From assembly GCF_900112185.1 (NCBI RefSeq), contig NZ_FOKP01000001.1, forward strand, positions 124,001 through 188,000: a DNA stretch of 64,000 nt. The letters run 5' to 3'. Position numbers and translations under genes: made by a program. The notes under the pieces are model-generated. The model saw only the letters and a list, made by a program, of their open reading frames with translations. It was not told the origin of the DNA and did no database searches. This stretch comes from Allobosea sp. CRIB-10. Its GTDB lineage: Bacteria > Pseudomonadota > Alphaproteobacteria > Rhizobiales > Beijerinckiaceae. Numbering within the stretch: the stretch's first letter is position 1; each line of letters opens with the position of its first letter. Of the stretch, positions 8,078 to 17,093 are shown piece after piece.

Positions 8078-8719
8078 TTAAGCCGCCTGGGAATAGGTCG
8101 TGCCAGCGGAAGCCTTCGCTCCGAGCTGGTAGGTCTGGCCATACGCTTCCGATGCGCCAGTGATCTCCGCCGGTGGCGGTGGCGGAGGCGGCCGGTGCGA
8201 GGCGCGTTCTTCCATCTGCTTCTTGAAGTCGGCCATCTCCTCCTTGGAGATCTTGCCGTCCTTGTCCGCATCCATCGCGGCGAAGAGACGGCTGAGCAGG
8301 CCGTTCGAGCCGTCGCCATCGGGATTGACGGCCTTCAGGAATTCTTCCTTGGCGACGCTGCCATCGGAATCGGCGTCGAGCTTGGCGAAGTAGTTCTTGT
8401 CCTCGCCGTCCTTGGAGTCGGTCTTGGTACTGGCCGTCTCCGACTGCAGCATCAGCAGGAGAGCCTGCATCTGCTGCTCGGCCTTCTCGACCTTCGCCTT
8501 GAAGGCGTCCGATTCCGCCTTGCTGACCGAACCGTCCTGGTCGGCGTCCATCGCCTTGAACAGGCGCTCGGTCTTCTTGCTGTCGGCGCCCTTCGGCGCG
8601 CCGGCGGCGAATTCGTCGAGGCTGAGCGCCCCGTCGGCGTTGCCGTCGAGCTTTTCGAAGCTCGGTGGTTTTCCGGGCGGTGGCGGGCGAAAGCCCCCAA
8701 CGCCGCCGATGCTTGTCAT
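8078..8719 (-). CDS. EF-hand calcium-binding protein
   Basis: 213 residues. The start is the ATG preceded by AGGAG with a five-to-six-base spacer; a longer reading from 8740 has no such site. Four EF-hand loops can be read: DGNADGALSLDE, DADQDGSVSKAE, DADSDGSVAKEE and DADKDGKISKEE, each with Asp at positions 1, 3, 5 and Glu at 12, so calcium binding is likely. A Pro-rich stretch precedes the first loop and a PPPPPPP stretch follows the last. No clear signal peptide. Probably a calcium buffer or sensor; partner unknown. Convergent with cysN. Confidence 0.9.
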   Translation of the reverse strand: MTSIGGVGGFRPPPPGKPPSFEKLDGNADGALSLDEFAAGAPKGADSKKTERLFKAMDADQDGSVSKAESDAFKAKVEKAEQQMQALLLMLQSETASTKTDSKDGEDKNYFAKLDADSDGSVAKEEFLKAVNPDGDGSNGLLSRLFAAMDADKDGKISKEEMADFKKQMEERASHRPPPPPPPAEITGASEAYGQTYQLGAKASAGTTYSQAA

Positions 8720-8826
8720 GCGATACTCCTGGTTACGCACCGCCCGGGTATGGGCGGCGCGGTCGAGTATCGTGGCTAATTATTGGTAAATTCCTAGCAG
8801 GCTGGAAACCACGCCGGAGCGGCTGC

Positions 8827-9258
8827 TCAGCCGGGAAGCACCGCCGTGGCCTCGATCTCGACCATCGCCTCCGGCTCGACCAGCGCCGCGACGGCGACCA
8901 CCGCCATGGCCGGGAAATGACGGCCGAAATTGGCGCGATAGGCCGGGCCGAGATCGGAAAGGCTGTTACGATAAGCCTCGATGTCGGTGACGTACCAGGT
9001 CAGCCGCACGATATCCTCGACCTTGCCACCGCCGGCCTCGACCACCGCCTTGATGTTGGCGAGCGTTTGGCCGACCTGTGCGACGAAGCCCTTGGCGAAG
9101 ACGCCCTGCGCATCCCAGCCGACGAGGCCGCCGGTCATCAGCACCTTGCCCTCGGCGAGCATGCCGTTTGCATAGCCGCGCGGCTGCGGCCAGCCATCGG
9201 GCAGGACGGCGCGGGCGCGGCGCGAGGCGGGATCGAAGGGCGGCGAGCCGCTGGTCAT
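8827..9258 (-). CDS. RidA family protein (enamine/imine deaminase-like) of the 2-aminobenzoate cluster
   Basis: 143 residues, a typical single-domain Rid protein (YjgF/YER057c fold, trimeric, cytoplasmic). Visible family features: the segment VLMTGGLVGWDAQG, a QVGQTLANIKAVVEAGG helix, RLTWYVTDI and the closing VEIEATAVL strand. Rid proteins hydrolyse reactive enamines and imines, releasing ammonia. It is the last gene of a leftward operon 24 bases after the aminobenzoate-CoA ligase. The monooxygenase/reductase of this pathway makes a 2-amino-cyclohexene-type enamine CoA ester, so this RidA may remove the amino group; that role is inference. The usual substrate-binding Arg near the C-terminus is not obvious. 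Confidence 0.87.
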   Translation of the reverse strand: MTSGSPPFDPASRRARAVLPDGWPQPRGYANGMLAEGKVLMTGGLVGWDAQGVFAKGFVAQVGQTLANIKAVVEAGGGKVEDIVRLTWYVTDIEAYRNSLSDLGPAYRANFGRHFPAMAVVAVAALVEPEAMVEIEATAVLPG

Positions 9259-9282
9259 GGCGTCATCTTTCTCAAGCGATAG

Positions 9283-10926
9283 TCAGGAGGCCGTGGCTTC
9301 CTGACGCGCGATCTCGCGCAGGGCGAAGCGCTGCAGCTTCCCGGTAGAGGTCTTCGGCAGGGTTGTCACGAAAGCGATGGCGCGCGGATACTTGTACGGC
9401 GCGATCGACGCCTTGACGTGGTCCTGCAGCGCCTTTGCCAAGGCGGCATCGCCGGCAAAACCCTCGCGCAGCAGCACATAGGCCTTCACGATCTGGCCGC
9501 GCTCGGGGCAGGGCGCGCCGACGACGCCGCATTCGGCCACCGCCGGATGCGCCAGCAGGCAGGCCTCGACCTCCGGCCCGGCGATGTTGTAGCCGGCCGA
9601 GATGATCATGTCGTCGGAGCGGGCCTGATACCAGAAATAGCCGTCGCCATCGCGTAGATAGGTGTCGCCGGTGACGTTCCAGCCATCGAGAATGTATTTG
9701 GCCTGGCGCGGATCGGCGAGGTAGCGGCAGCCCGTGGGCCCGCGCACGGCGAGGCGCCCCGGCGTGCCGTCAGGCACCTCCTTGCCGTCCTCGTCGACGA
9801 TCTTCGCCTCGTAGCCGGGCACAGGCAGGCCGGTCGAGCCGGGCCGGATCTTGTCGCGTGGCGCGCCGATGAAGATGTGCAGCATCTCGGTCGCGCCGAT
9901 GCCATCCATCAATGGCAGCCCGGTCGCCGCCTGCCAGGCATCGAAGGTCGCCTTCGGCAAGGCCTCGCCGGCCGAGACGCAGATACGTAGCGATGACAGG
10001 TCGAGCTCGGCGAGCTTGCCGAGCATGGCGCGATAGGCGGTCGGCGCGGTGAAGCAGACCGTCGCGCGATAGCGTTCGATCGCCTCGGCGAGATCGGGCG
10101 GCGCGACCTTGGCCGGCAGGATGCAGGCGGCGCCGATCCGCAAGGGAAAGAGCACGATGCCGCCGAGCCCGAAGGTGAAGGCGAGCGGCGGCGAGCCGAT
10201 GAAGCGATCGTCCGGAGCTGCCTGCAGCACGCGCGCGCCATAGGCATCGCAGATCGCCAGCAGGTCTCGCTGGAAATGCATGGTGCCCTTGGGCTCGCCG
10301 GTGGTGCCCGAGGTGAAGGCAATCAGGCAGACATCGTCCTGCGCCGTGCCAGCCGGCTCGAAATGTTCGTAGCCGGCTTTGTCCATCATGGTTTCGAGCG
10401 CGCCATCTCCCCATGTGACGATGGTCGAGAGTTCCGGCGCAAGCCGTTGCGCTGCCTTGAGTTCGTCGACCAGCGTGGCGTCGCAGAGCGCGAGCCCGAT
10501 CTTCGCCTTGCGGATCGGATAGGCGAGTTCGCCGGCACGCAGCATCGGCATGGTCGCCACCACGACGCCGCCGGCTTTCAGCACCGCGAAATAGGTCGCG
10601 ACCATCATCGGCGTGTTGGCGGCGCGCAGCAGCACGCGATTGCCGGCCACCATGCCAAGATCGCGCGTCAGCACATTGGCGATGCGGTTCACCGTCTCTG
10701 CGAGCGCCTGATAGCTCCAGGTCTCGCTCGGTCCGATCACCGCATCGCGCTCGCCACGCCCCTCGGCGACGTGCCGGTCGACAAATTCAGTGACGACGTT
10801 GAGCCGCTCGGGATAGCTCAGCCCGGCGGCTGCGAGGTCGAGGCGCGGCCAGCTCTCGCGCGGTGGCAGGTTGTCCCGCGCGAACGTGTCCACATGTCCC
10901 GACCGCATGAAATCTGCGGTACCCAT
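9283..10926 (-). CDS. 2-Aminobenzoate-CoA ligase (benzoate-CoA ligase family)
   Basis: 547 residues, start ATG preceded by AGGGGAACGAG. An ANL-superfamily adenylate-forming enzyme: AMP-binding motif FTSGTTGEPKGTMHF, motif DGIGATEML, the hinge region YQARSDDMIISAGYNI and the C-terminal catalytic Lys in PKTSTGKLQRF. The overall pattern (NLPPRESWP start, GSPPLAFTFGLGG) is that of benzoate/2-aminobenzoate-CoA ligases. It activates anthranilate to 2-aminobenzoyl-CoA in the cytoplasm. The fusion monooxygenase at 14497 uses exactly this substrate, which supports the 2-amino specificity. Fifth gene of the leftward operon; 24 bases after the acyl-CoA dehydrogenase. Confidence 0.88.
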   Translation of the reverse strand: MGTADFMRSGHVDTFARDNLPPRESWPRLDLAAAGLSYPERLNVVTEFVDRHVAEGRGERDAVIGPSETWSYQALAETVNRIANVLTRDLGMVAGNRVLLRAANTPMMVATYFAVLKAGGVVVATMPMLRAGELAYPIRKAKIGLALCDATLVDELKAAQRLAPELSTIVTWGDGALETMMDKAGYEHFEPAGTAQDDVCLIAFTSGTTGEPKGTMHFQRDLLAICDAYGARVLQAAPDDRFIGSPPLAFTFGLGGIVLFPLRIGAACILPAKVAPPDLAEAIERYRATVCFTAPTAYRAMLGKLAELDLSSLRICVSAGEALPKATFDAWQAATGLPLMDGIGATEMLHIFIGAPRDKIRPGSTGLPVPGYEAKIVDEDGKEVPDGTPGRLAVRGPTGCRYLADPRQAKYILDGWNVTGDTYLRDGDGYFWYQARSDDMIISAGYNIAGPEVEACLLAHPAVAECGVVGAPCPERGQIVKAYVLLREGFAGDAALAKALQDHVKASIAPYKYPRAIAFVTTLPKTSTGKLQRFALREIARQEATAS

Positions 10927-10950
10927 CTCGTTCCCCTGGCTCTTTCGGCC

Positions 10951-12126
10951 TTACTTCAGCAGGTCGCGCGCGATCACGACCTTCTGCACCTCGCTGGCGC
11001 CCTCGTAGATCCTGAGCGCCCTGATCTCGCGATAGAGTTCCTCGACCTTGACCCCGCGGGTGACGCCGCGCCCGCCATGGATCTGCACGGCGCGGTCGAT
11101 AACCTTCTGCGCGTTCTCGGTCGCGACCAGCTTGGCCAGCGCCGCCTCGCGGGTGACGCGGGCTGCGCCCCGGTCCTTGGTCCAGGCGGCGCGATAGACG
11201 AGGAGGGCGGCCGCATCGACCTCGGTCGCGCTCTCGGCGATCGCCGCCTGCGAGAGCTGTAGATCGCCGAGCGTGCCGCCGAAGAGCTTGCGGCCCTTCG
11301 CATGGGAAACCGTCTCGTGCAGTGCGCGGCGGGCGAAGCCGAGCGCCGCGGCGCCGACCGTCGAGCGGAAGATGTCGAGCGTCGCCATCGCGACCTTGAA
11401 GCCGTCGCCCGGCCCGCCGATGCGGTTCTCCACCGGGATGCGGCAGGCGTCGAAGCGCAGCGTCGCCAGCGGATGCGGCGCGATCACGTCGATGCGCTCC
11501 GTGATCGAGAGGCCAGGCGTATCGGCCTCGACCAGGTAGGCCGAGAGGCCGCGCGCGCCCGGCGCCTCGCCGGAGCGGGCGAAGACGACGTAATGGTCGG
11601 CGATGCCGCCATTCGAAATCCAGGTCTTCTCGCCGTCGAGACGGACATGGCTGTTGCCGTCCGGCGTCGCCGTCGTCGCCAAGGCCGCGACGTCGGAGCC
11701 GGCCTCCTTCTCGGAGAGCGCGAAGGCTGCGATCCTCTCGCCACGCGCCACCGCCGGAAGAATGCGCGCCTTCATTTCGGGCGAGCCGGCGACACTGATC
11801 GAGCCTGTGCCGAGCCCCTGCATGGCGAACGCGAAATCCGCGAGCCCGTCGCGGGCGGCCAAGATCTCGCGGGCGAGGCAGAGCGTGCGCACGTCGAGCG
11901 CGGCATGCAGTCCGCCATATTCGGCAGGCACGGCTGCCCTGAGGAAGCCGGCGGCGCCCAGTGCCTTCACCCGGGCACGGCAGGCCTCATCGACATCGTC
12001 ATGCGGCAGGCCGGGCAAGGTGGCGTCGGCCCAGGCCGAGAGGCGCTCAGCGAAGTCGCGGTGATGCGCCTCGAAAAAGGGCCAGTCGAGCGTGTCGCCG
12101 AGCATGCTTGTGCCGAGCGAAGCCAT
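10951..12126 (-). CDS. Acyl-CoA dehydrogenase of the aminobenzoate pathway
   Basis: 391 residues, full length for the family. FAD and substrate motifs are present: [31 protein letters not shown], and catalytic base Glu375 in [10 protein letters not shown] close to the C-terminus. It would form an alpha,beta double bond in an alicyclic CoA thioester and pass electrons to ETF. It begins one base after the stop of the enoyl-CoA hydratase gene, so the two are translated together. The exact substrate, a non-aromatic ring product made after the monooxygenase/reductase step, is inferred from context. Confidence 0.9.
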   Translation of the reverse strand: MASLGTSMLGDTLDWPFFEAHHRDFAERLSAWADATLPGLPHDDVDEACRARVKALGAAGFLRAAVPAEYGGLHAALDVRTLCLAREILAARDGLADFAFAMQGLGTGSISVAGSPEMKARILPAVARGERIAAFALSEKEAGSDVAALATTATPDGNSHVRLDGEKTWISNGGIADHYVVFARSGEAPGARGLSAYLVEADTPGLSITERIDVIAPHPLATLRFDACRIPVENRIGGPGDGFKVAMATLDIFRSTVGAAALGFARRALHETVSHAKGRKLFGGTLGDLQLSQAAIAESATEVDAAALLVYRAAWTKDRGAARVTREAALAKLVATENAQKVIDRAVQIHGGRGVTRGVKVEELYREIRALRIYEGASEVQKVVIARDLLK

Positions 12127-12127
12127 C

Positions 12128-12961
12128 TCAGTTGCCCTCGAACACCGGCTTTCGCTTCTCGGCGAAGGCGTGATAGGCGCGTGAAAAGTCCTCGGTCTGC
12201 ATGCACAAAGCCTGCGCCACCGCTTCCGCTTCGATCGCGGATTCGACCGACATCGCCCATTCCATTTCGAGCATGCGCTTGGTCATGGCGTTGGCGAAGG
12301 TCGGCCCGTCGGCGAGCTCGGCGGCGAGCGTCTGCGCCTCGGCGAGCACGGTCTCGCGGGCGACGAGGCGGTTGAGGAAGCCCCAGCGTTCGGCTTCTTC
12401 GCCCTTGAGCACCCGGCCGGTATAGAGCAGCTCGGCGGCGCGGCCCTGGCCGATGATGCGGGGCAGCATCGCGCAGGCGCCCATGTCGCAGCCGGCGAGG
12501 CCGACGCGGTTGAACAGGAAGGCGATCTTGGTCTCGGCCGTGCCGAATCTGAGATCCGAGGCCATGGCGACGATCGCGCCAGCGCCGGCGCAGATGCCGT
12601 CGATCGCGGCGACGACCGGCTGCGGGCAGGCGCGCATGGTCTTGACCAGCTCGCCGGTCATCCGGGTGAACTTCAGCAGGTCCTTGGTCTCCATCGCAAC
12701 CAGCGGCCCGATGATCTCGAAGACGTCGCCGCCCGAGGAGAAGTTGCCGCCGGCGCCGGTCATGACGATCGCCTTGACCGCTTCCTCCTTCTGCGCCGCC
12801 AGGAAGAAATCGGTGAGCTCGCGATAGCTCTCGAAGGTCAGCGGGTTCTTCTTCTCCGGCCGGTTCAGCGTCACGGTCGCGACCTTGCCGGCGACCGAGA
12901 GCTGGAAATGCTGCGGCTTGAAGCCGGAGAGGGGCAGGGTGACGGGGTTTGCGCTGGTCAT
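12128..12961 (-). CDS. Enoyl-CoA hydratase/isomerase family protein
   Basis: 277 residues, crotonase fold. Oxyanion-hole segments [11 protein letters not shown] and [17 protein letters not shown] are clear, as is the [13 protein letters not shown] segment. In the second catalytic region the residues differ from classical enoyl-CoA hydratases (no obvious second Glu), so it may hydrate or hydrolyse a ring CoA ester rather than a linear enoyl-CoA. Its ATGA start overlaps the marR stop by four bases, and its stop is one base from the acyl-CoA dehydrogenase start. Part of the leftward aminobenzoate operon. Confidence 0.88.
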   Translation of the reverse strand: MTSANPVTLPLSGFKPQHFQLSVAGKVATVTLNRPEKKNPLTFESYRELTDFFLAAQKEEAVKAIVMTGAGGNFSSGGDVFEIIGPLVAMETKDLLKFTRMTGELVKTMRACPQPVVAAIDGICAGAGAIVAMASDLRFGTAETKIAFLFNRVGLAGCDMGACAMLPRIIGQGRAAELLYTGRVLKGEEAERWGFLNRLVARETVLAEAQTLAAELADGPTFANAMTKRMLEMEWAMSVESAIEAEAVAQALCMQTEDFSRAYHAFAEKRKPVFEGN

Positions 12962-13506
12962 TGGTCGTCTCCCGCCGCGGTCGGCGTGCCGTTCTGGCGG
13001 TTGCTGATGGCCTGGTGCAGCGAGGCCTTGACCCCGCCGAGCAGGCGGAAGAGCTGGCCGATCTCGGCCGGGCCGAGACCGGCGAAGAGCTCGGCGATCC
13101 AGTCCTCATGGCGCTCGGCCATCGCCTTGAAGGCGCGCCGCCCTTGCGCGGTCAGCGTCAGCACCTGGACGCGCCGGTCCTGCGCCGCAGGGCGCTTGTC
13201 GACCAGCCCGTCGGCGAGCAGGCCGGCGACGACGGCAGTGACGTTGCCGTTGGAGACCATCAGCCGCTGCGAGACCTCACCGACAGTCATGCCGGTGGTC
13301 GATTTCTCCAGCTGCGCCATCAGGTCAAAGCGCGGCAGCGTCGTCTTGAATTCCTCGCGCAGGCGGGTGCGGATCTCGCTCTCGATCAGGGTCGAGCAGG
13401 TCAGCATCCGCAGCCAGAGCCGCAGCTCGTCCTTGTGGTCGCCGGGGCGTTCGCTCGCCTTGGTCTCACGGTCGAGCAGAGGAGCGCTGGACGGGATTTC
13501 CATCAT
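12958..13506 (-). CDS. MarR family regulator of the aminobenzoate cluster
   Basis: 182 residues. Winged helix-turn-helix: [36 protein letters not shown], then the wing with [15 protein letters not shown]. MarR proteins in aromatic CoA pathways commonly bind an AT-rich palindrome and let go when the CoA thioester is present. Two related palindromes at 14292-14317 and 14451-14476 are good candidates for its operators. The gene overlaps both neighbours by a few bases (ATGATGA with the SDR stop, ATGA with the hydratase start), so regulator and enzymes share one transcript and autoregulation is likely. Confidence 0.9.
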   Translation of the reverse strand: MMEIPSSAPLLDRETKASERPGDHKDELRLWLRMLTCSTLIESEIRTRLREEFKTTLPRFDLMAQLEKSTTGMTVGEVSQRLMVSNGNVTAVVAGLLADGLVDKRPAAQDRRVQVLTLTAQGRRAFKAMAERHEDWIAELFAGLGPAEIGQLFRLLGGVKASLHQAISNRQNGTPTAAGDDQ

Positions 13507-14267
13507 CAGAACTCCCCGCCATTGATCAGGACGGACTGGCCGGTGATGCCGCGGGTTTGCGGGCCGCAGAGATTGAGCACGGCTGCCGCGACTTCCTCCG
13601 GCGTGATCAGCCGGTGCTGCGGATTGTCCTTGGTCAGCTCAGCCAGCGCCTCCGCGCGACTCTTGCCGGTCTTGGCGGCGATCGTCGTCAGACTGCCGGC
13701 GACCATGTCGGTGTCGGTGTAGCCGGGGCAGACGGCGTTGACGGTGACCCCGCTGCGCGCGGTCTCCAGCGCCAGCGAGCGCACCAGACCGACCACCGCA
13801 TGCTTGGCCGCGACATAAGCCGAGACGTAAGGATAGCCGCGATGGCCCGCCGTCGAGGCGATGGCGATCAATCGTCCGGAGTGGCGCTCGGTCATGCCGT
13901 GCAAAGCCGGCCGGAAGCAGTTCACAGTGCCGATCAGGTTGATCTCGACCATGCGCCGGAACAGCTCAGCATCGCTGCGCTGGAAGCTGGCGCTTTCGGC
14001 CGCGCCGGCATTGGCGACGACGATGTCGAAAGGCTGGCCGGCCGCGAGCCCAGCCATGGCCTCGCGCACTGCCGCCTCGTCGGTCACGTCGACGGCATGG
14101 GCGGCATCGGCGGCACCGGCGAGCACGGCCTGTTGCAGAATGTCGTCATTGCGGCCGATGATCGAGACGCGAGCGCCGGCCTGGCGCAGAGCGGAAGCGA
14201 TGGCGCGGCCGATGCCGCGTCCGCCGCCGCTCACCAGGGCATGCTGTCCCGCCAGAGCCGATGCCAT
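13506..14267 (-). CDS. SDR family dehydrogenase of the aminobenzoate cluster
   Basis: 253 residues, classical short-chain dehydrogenase length. ATG chosen because AAGAGGGAG lies eight bases upstream; an earlier reading from 14321 runs through the operator region. NAD(P) motif GGGRGIGRAIA, NAG motif VVANAGAAES, catalytic Ser-Tyr-Lys as ASTAGHRGYPYVSAYVAAK, and the PG motif VCPGYTDTDM. Probably oxidises a hydroxyacyl-CoA ring intermediate after the hydratase. First gene of the six-gene leftward operon; its promoter region contains palindrome copy A, 25 bases before the start codon. Confidence 0.9.
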   Translation of the reverse strand: MASALAGQHALVSGGGRGIGRAIASALRQAGARVSIIGRNDDILQQAVLAGAADAAHAVDVTDEAAVREAMAGLAAGQPFDIVVANAGAAESASFQRSDAELFRRMVEINLIGTVNCFRPALHGMTERHSGRLIAIASTAGHRGYPYVSAYVAAKHAVVGLVRSLALETARSGVTVNAVCPGYTDTDMVAGSLTTIAAKTGKSRAEALAELTKDNPQHRLITPEEVAAAVLNLCGPQTRGITGQSVLINGGEF

Positions 14268-14291
14268 GCCGTTCACTCCCTCTTGGCAGTT

Positions 14292-14317
14292 AATATATTT
14301 TAGGTCTGAAACATTTT
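14292..14317. promoter_or_regulatory. Candidate MarR operator, copy A (SDR side)
   Basis: 26-base AT-rich block with core ATTTTAGGTCTGAAACAT, clearly related to copy B at 14451-14476: they share ATTTTAGGT and most of the flanks. It lies 25 bases upstream of the SDR start codon, where binding would block transcription of the leftward operon. Confidence 0.6.
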
Positions 14318-14450
14318 GCAAGAGGGATGGAGAGAAGCTGGGACGAGGAGGAATATCGTTGATATCGCAGTCTATTATACGTGGTTTAAGCAGATTCGAC
14401 CTGCCTGCGTCGCGGTCGGTAATATGGCCGTTCAGTCAGGGCTTGAGCCA

Positions 14451-14476
14451 AAATTATTTTAGGTTTAAAATGATTT
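14451..14476. promoter_or_regulatory. Candidate MarR operator, copy B (monooxygenase side)
   Basis: Near-perfect palindrome: left arm AAATTATTTTA and right arm TAAAATGATTT, one mismatch per half, four-base centre. It ends 20 bases before the ATG of the monooxygenase/reductase gene. With copy A it brackets the divergent promoter region. Confidence 0.65.
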
Positions 14477-14496
14477 CGTGAGCGAGGGAGAGCGTC

Positions 14497-16848
14497 ATGC
14501 GCATTGCGGTGGTGGGCGGCGGGCCGGCAGGTCTCTATTACGCGCTGCTGATGAAGCGGGATTGGCCTGAGCTCGACGTCACCGTCTTCGAGCGCAACCG
14601 TCCCGACGACACCTTCGGCTTTGGCGTCGTCTTCTCCGACCAGACGCTCGACCTGTTCAAGGCGGCCGATCTGCCGAGCTATGAGGCGATTGTCCGCAGC
14701 TTCGCCTATTGGGACGACATCGAGATCCATTTCAAAGGCACGGTGCAGCGCGTCTCCGGCAACGGCTTCTGCGGCTGCTCGCGCCGCACGCTGCTGATGC
14801 TTTTGCAAGAGCGGGCGCGCCAGGTCGGCGTCAAGCTCGTCTTCTCGCAGGAGATCGAGGACGTCGTAGCGTTAAAGCGCGACTACGACCTCGTCGTCGC
14901 CGCAGACGGCATCAACAGCCGCATCCGCGAGGGCGGCCGCGAGCGCTTCGCCCCCCAGGTCGATCTGCGGCCGAACCGCTTCGTCTGGATGGGCTCGACC
15001 CGGCCCTTTGACGCCTTTACCTTCTTCTTCAAGCAGACGGAGCACGGCGTCTTCATCGCCCATTGCTACCAGTATGAGCCGGGCCAATCGACCTGGGTGC
15101 TGGAGACGGACCCCGAGACCTTCGCCCGTGCCGGGCTGGAAGGGATGGACGAGGCCGGCACGGCCGCCTTCCTCGAACAGGTCTTTGCCGAGGAATTGCA
15201 GGGCCACAGGCTCATCGCCAACCGCTCGCTCTGGCGGCAGTTCCCGATGATCCGCTGCAGCAACTGGGTGGCCGACAATGTCGTGCTGCTCGGCGACGCC
15301 AAGGCGACGGCGCATTTCTCGATCGGCTCCGGCACCAAGCTCGCCATGGAGGATTCGATCGCGCTGCACCGCGCCTTCCATCGCGCCGGACTCGACGTCA
15401 AGGCGGCGCTCGCCGGCTTCGAGACCGGACGGCGCGAGGAGGTCGAGAAGACCCAGCACGCCGCCGACGTCTCGCTGGTCTGGTTCGAGCAGCTCAAGCG
15501 CTTCTGGGATTTCGAGCCGCTGCGCTTCGCCTTCGGCCTGATGACCCGTTCCAAGGCGATCACCTACGATAACCTCGCGCTGCGTGCCCCCGAGTTCGTC
15601 GCGGCGATCGACAGGCTGGTCGCCGACGATCTCGGTGCCGAGCAAGCGACGCGCCGCGACGGCACGCCGGTGCCACCAGCCTTCCAGCCCTTCTTCCTGC
15701 GCGAGATGAAGGTGGCGAACCGCTTTGTCGTCTCGCCGATGTGCCAGTATTCCGCACAGGATGGTCTGCCGGGCGACTGGCACCTGATGCATTACGGCGC
15801 CCGCGCCATCGGCGGGGCAGGGCTGGTCTTCACTGAGATGACCTGCGTCTCTGCCGATGCCCGCATCACCCCCGGCTGCACCGGCCTCTACAATGATGCG
15901 CAGGAAGCCGCCTGGACCCGCATCGTCGAGTTCGTCCATGGCAACTCCGCCGCGAAAATCTGCCTGCAGCTCGGCCATGCCGGCCGCAAGGGCGCGAGCA
16001 AGCTGATGTGGGACGGCATGGACCGGCCGCTCGCCGAAGGCGCCTGGCCGATCATCTCGGCCTCGCCCTTGCCCTATTACCCGGAGAGCCAGGTGCCGCG
16101 CGAGATGACCCGCGCCGACATGGACCGGGTCAAGGCGGACTTTGTCGCGGCGGCGGAGCGCGGCCTGCGCGCCGGTTTCGACATGCTCGAACTGCACTGC
16201 GCCCATGGCTATCTGCTCGCGAGCTTCCTCTCGCCGCTGACCAACCAGCGCACGGACGCCTATGGCGGCTCGCTCGAAAACCGCTTGCGCTTCCCGCTCG
16301 AAGTCTTTGCCGCGCTTCGCCAGACTTGGCCGCTCGACAAGCCGATGTCGGTGCGCATCTCGGCGACGGACTGGCAGGAGGGCGGCATCAGCGCCGAGGA
16401 TTCGGTCGCGATCTCCGAGGCCTTTGCGCAGGCCGGCTGCGACCTCGTCGACGTCTCGACCGGACAGACGACGCCGCGTGCCCGCCCACTTTATGGCCGC
16501 ATGTTCCAGACCCCGTTCGCCGACCGCATCCGCAACGAGGCCGGCGTCGCCACCATGTGCGTCGGCGCCATCACCTCGGCCGACCAGGCCAACACCATCG
16601 TCGCCGCCGGCCGCGCCGATCTCGTCGCGCTGGGACGGCCGCATCTGGCCGATCCGTCCTTCGTGCTCAGGGCAGCCGCCTGGTACGGCGCCGATGTCTC
16701 CCAGCCGGTGCAGTACCAGCCCGGCAAGGACCAGCTCATGCGCAACACGCCGCGCGAGCGCGAAGAGCTCCAGGATCTGAAGCTCAAGGCCAAGCCGAGC
16801 CGGCACGGCAGCGCGCCCGCGGTTCCGGTCGCGCGGGCGGCGGAGTAA
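14497..16848 (+). CDS. 2-Aminobenzoyl-CoA monooxygenase/reductase (two-domain flavoenzyme)
   Basis: 783 residues, two fused flavoprotein domains. Residues 1 to about 390 form an aromatic-ring FAD monooxygenase: [10 protein letters not shown] dinucleotide motif at the start and the second FAD motif [16 protein letters not shown]. Residues from about 395 form an old yellow enzyme-like FMN reductase: [21 protein letters not shown], the [19 protein letters not shown] signature, and [10 protein letters not shown] with VALGRP at the phosphate site. This layout is known from anthraniloyl-CoA monooxygenase of Azoarcus evansii, which hydroxylates and then reduces the ring of 2-aminobenzoyl-CoA, ending aromaticity without ring cleavage by a dioxygenase. 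Expressed divergently from the operon that makes its substrate. Confidence 0.93.
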   Translation: MRIAVVGGGPAGLYYALLMKRDWPELDVTVFERNRPDDTFGFGVVFSDQTLDLFKAADLPSYEAIVRSFAYWDDIEIHFKGTVQRVSGNGFCGCSRRTLLMLLQERARQVGVKLVFSQEIEDVVALKRDYDLVVAADGINSRIREGGRERFAPQVDLRPNRFVWMGSTRPFDAFTFFFKQTEHGVFIAHCYQYEPGQSTWVLETDPETFARAGLEGMDEAGTAAFLEQVFAEELQGHRLIANRSLWRQFPMIRCSNWVADNVVLLGDAKATAHFSIGSGTKLAMEDSIALHRAFHRAGLDVKAALAGFETGRREEVEKTQHAADVSLVWFEQLKRFWDFEPLRFAFGLMTRSKAITYDNLALRAPEFVAAIDRLVADDLGAEQATRRDGTPVPPAFQPFFLREMKVANRFVVSPMCQYSAQDGLPGDWHLMHYGARAIGGAGLVFTEMTCVSADARITPGCTGLYNDAQEAAWTRIVEFVHGNSAAKICLQLGHAGRKGASKLMWDGMDRPLAEGAWPIISASPLPYYPESQVPREMTRADMDRVKADFVAAAERGLRAGFDMLELHCAHGYLLASFLSPLTNQRTDAYGGSLENRLRFPLEVFAALRQTWPLDKPMSVRISATDWQEGGISAEDSVAISEAFAQAGCDLVDVSTGQTTPRARPLYGRMFQTPFADRIRNEAGVATMCVGAITSADQANTIVAAGRADLVALGRPHLADPSFVLRAAAWYGADVSQPVQYQPGKDQLMRNTPREREELQDLKLKAKPSRHGSAPAVPVARAAE

Positions 16849-16860
16849 AATCTCGCTGTC

Positions 16861-16964
16861 GTTCCGGACGAGCTGCGAAGCGGCACAGCGCCGGAATTCA
16901 TCGAAGGGCACCAGAGTTCCAGATGGATTCCGGCGTTCCGCTTCGCTCCAGCCGGAATGACGGC
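16861..16964. repeat. REP-like intergenic element, copy 2
   Basis: GTTCCGGACGAGCTGCGAAG at the left and a TTCCGGCG...CGCTTCGCTCCAGCCGGAATGACG-type right end form imperfect inverted arms. Same general plan as the elements at 3631, 19808 and 46075 (CGGAGCGAAGCG-type motif next to palindromic GGATTCC/GGATCC arms). Lies just after the monooxygenase/reductase gene. Confidence 0.55.
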
Positions 16965-17093
16965 GCGGTTCATGACATTGCATTTGCGCAATTTATGATT
17001 GGATGAAAGCTGTCTTTATGGCGTGAATGCAACGACTATCTTGGTGGCAACGCAGGCGCCTCGACAGCTGAGGCGCAACCAAGGGGTCCACTC

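Noticed and set aside
14872..16983. 703-codon frame antisense to the monooxygenase/reductase gene
   Set aside because: Shadow of a GC-rich gene; no ribosome site or domain, while the plus strand shows two intact flavoenzyme domains.
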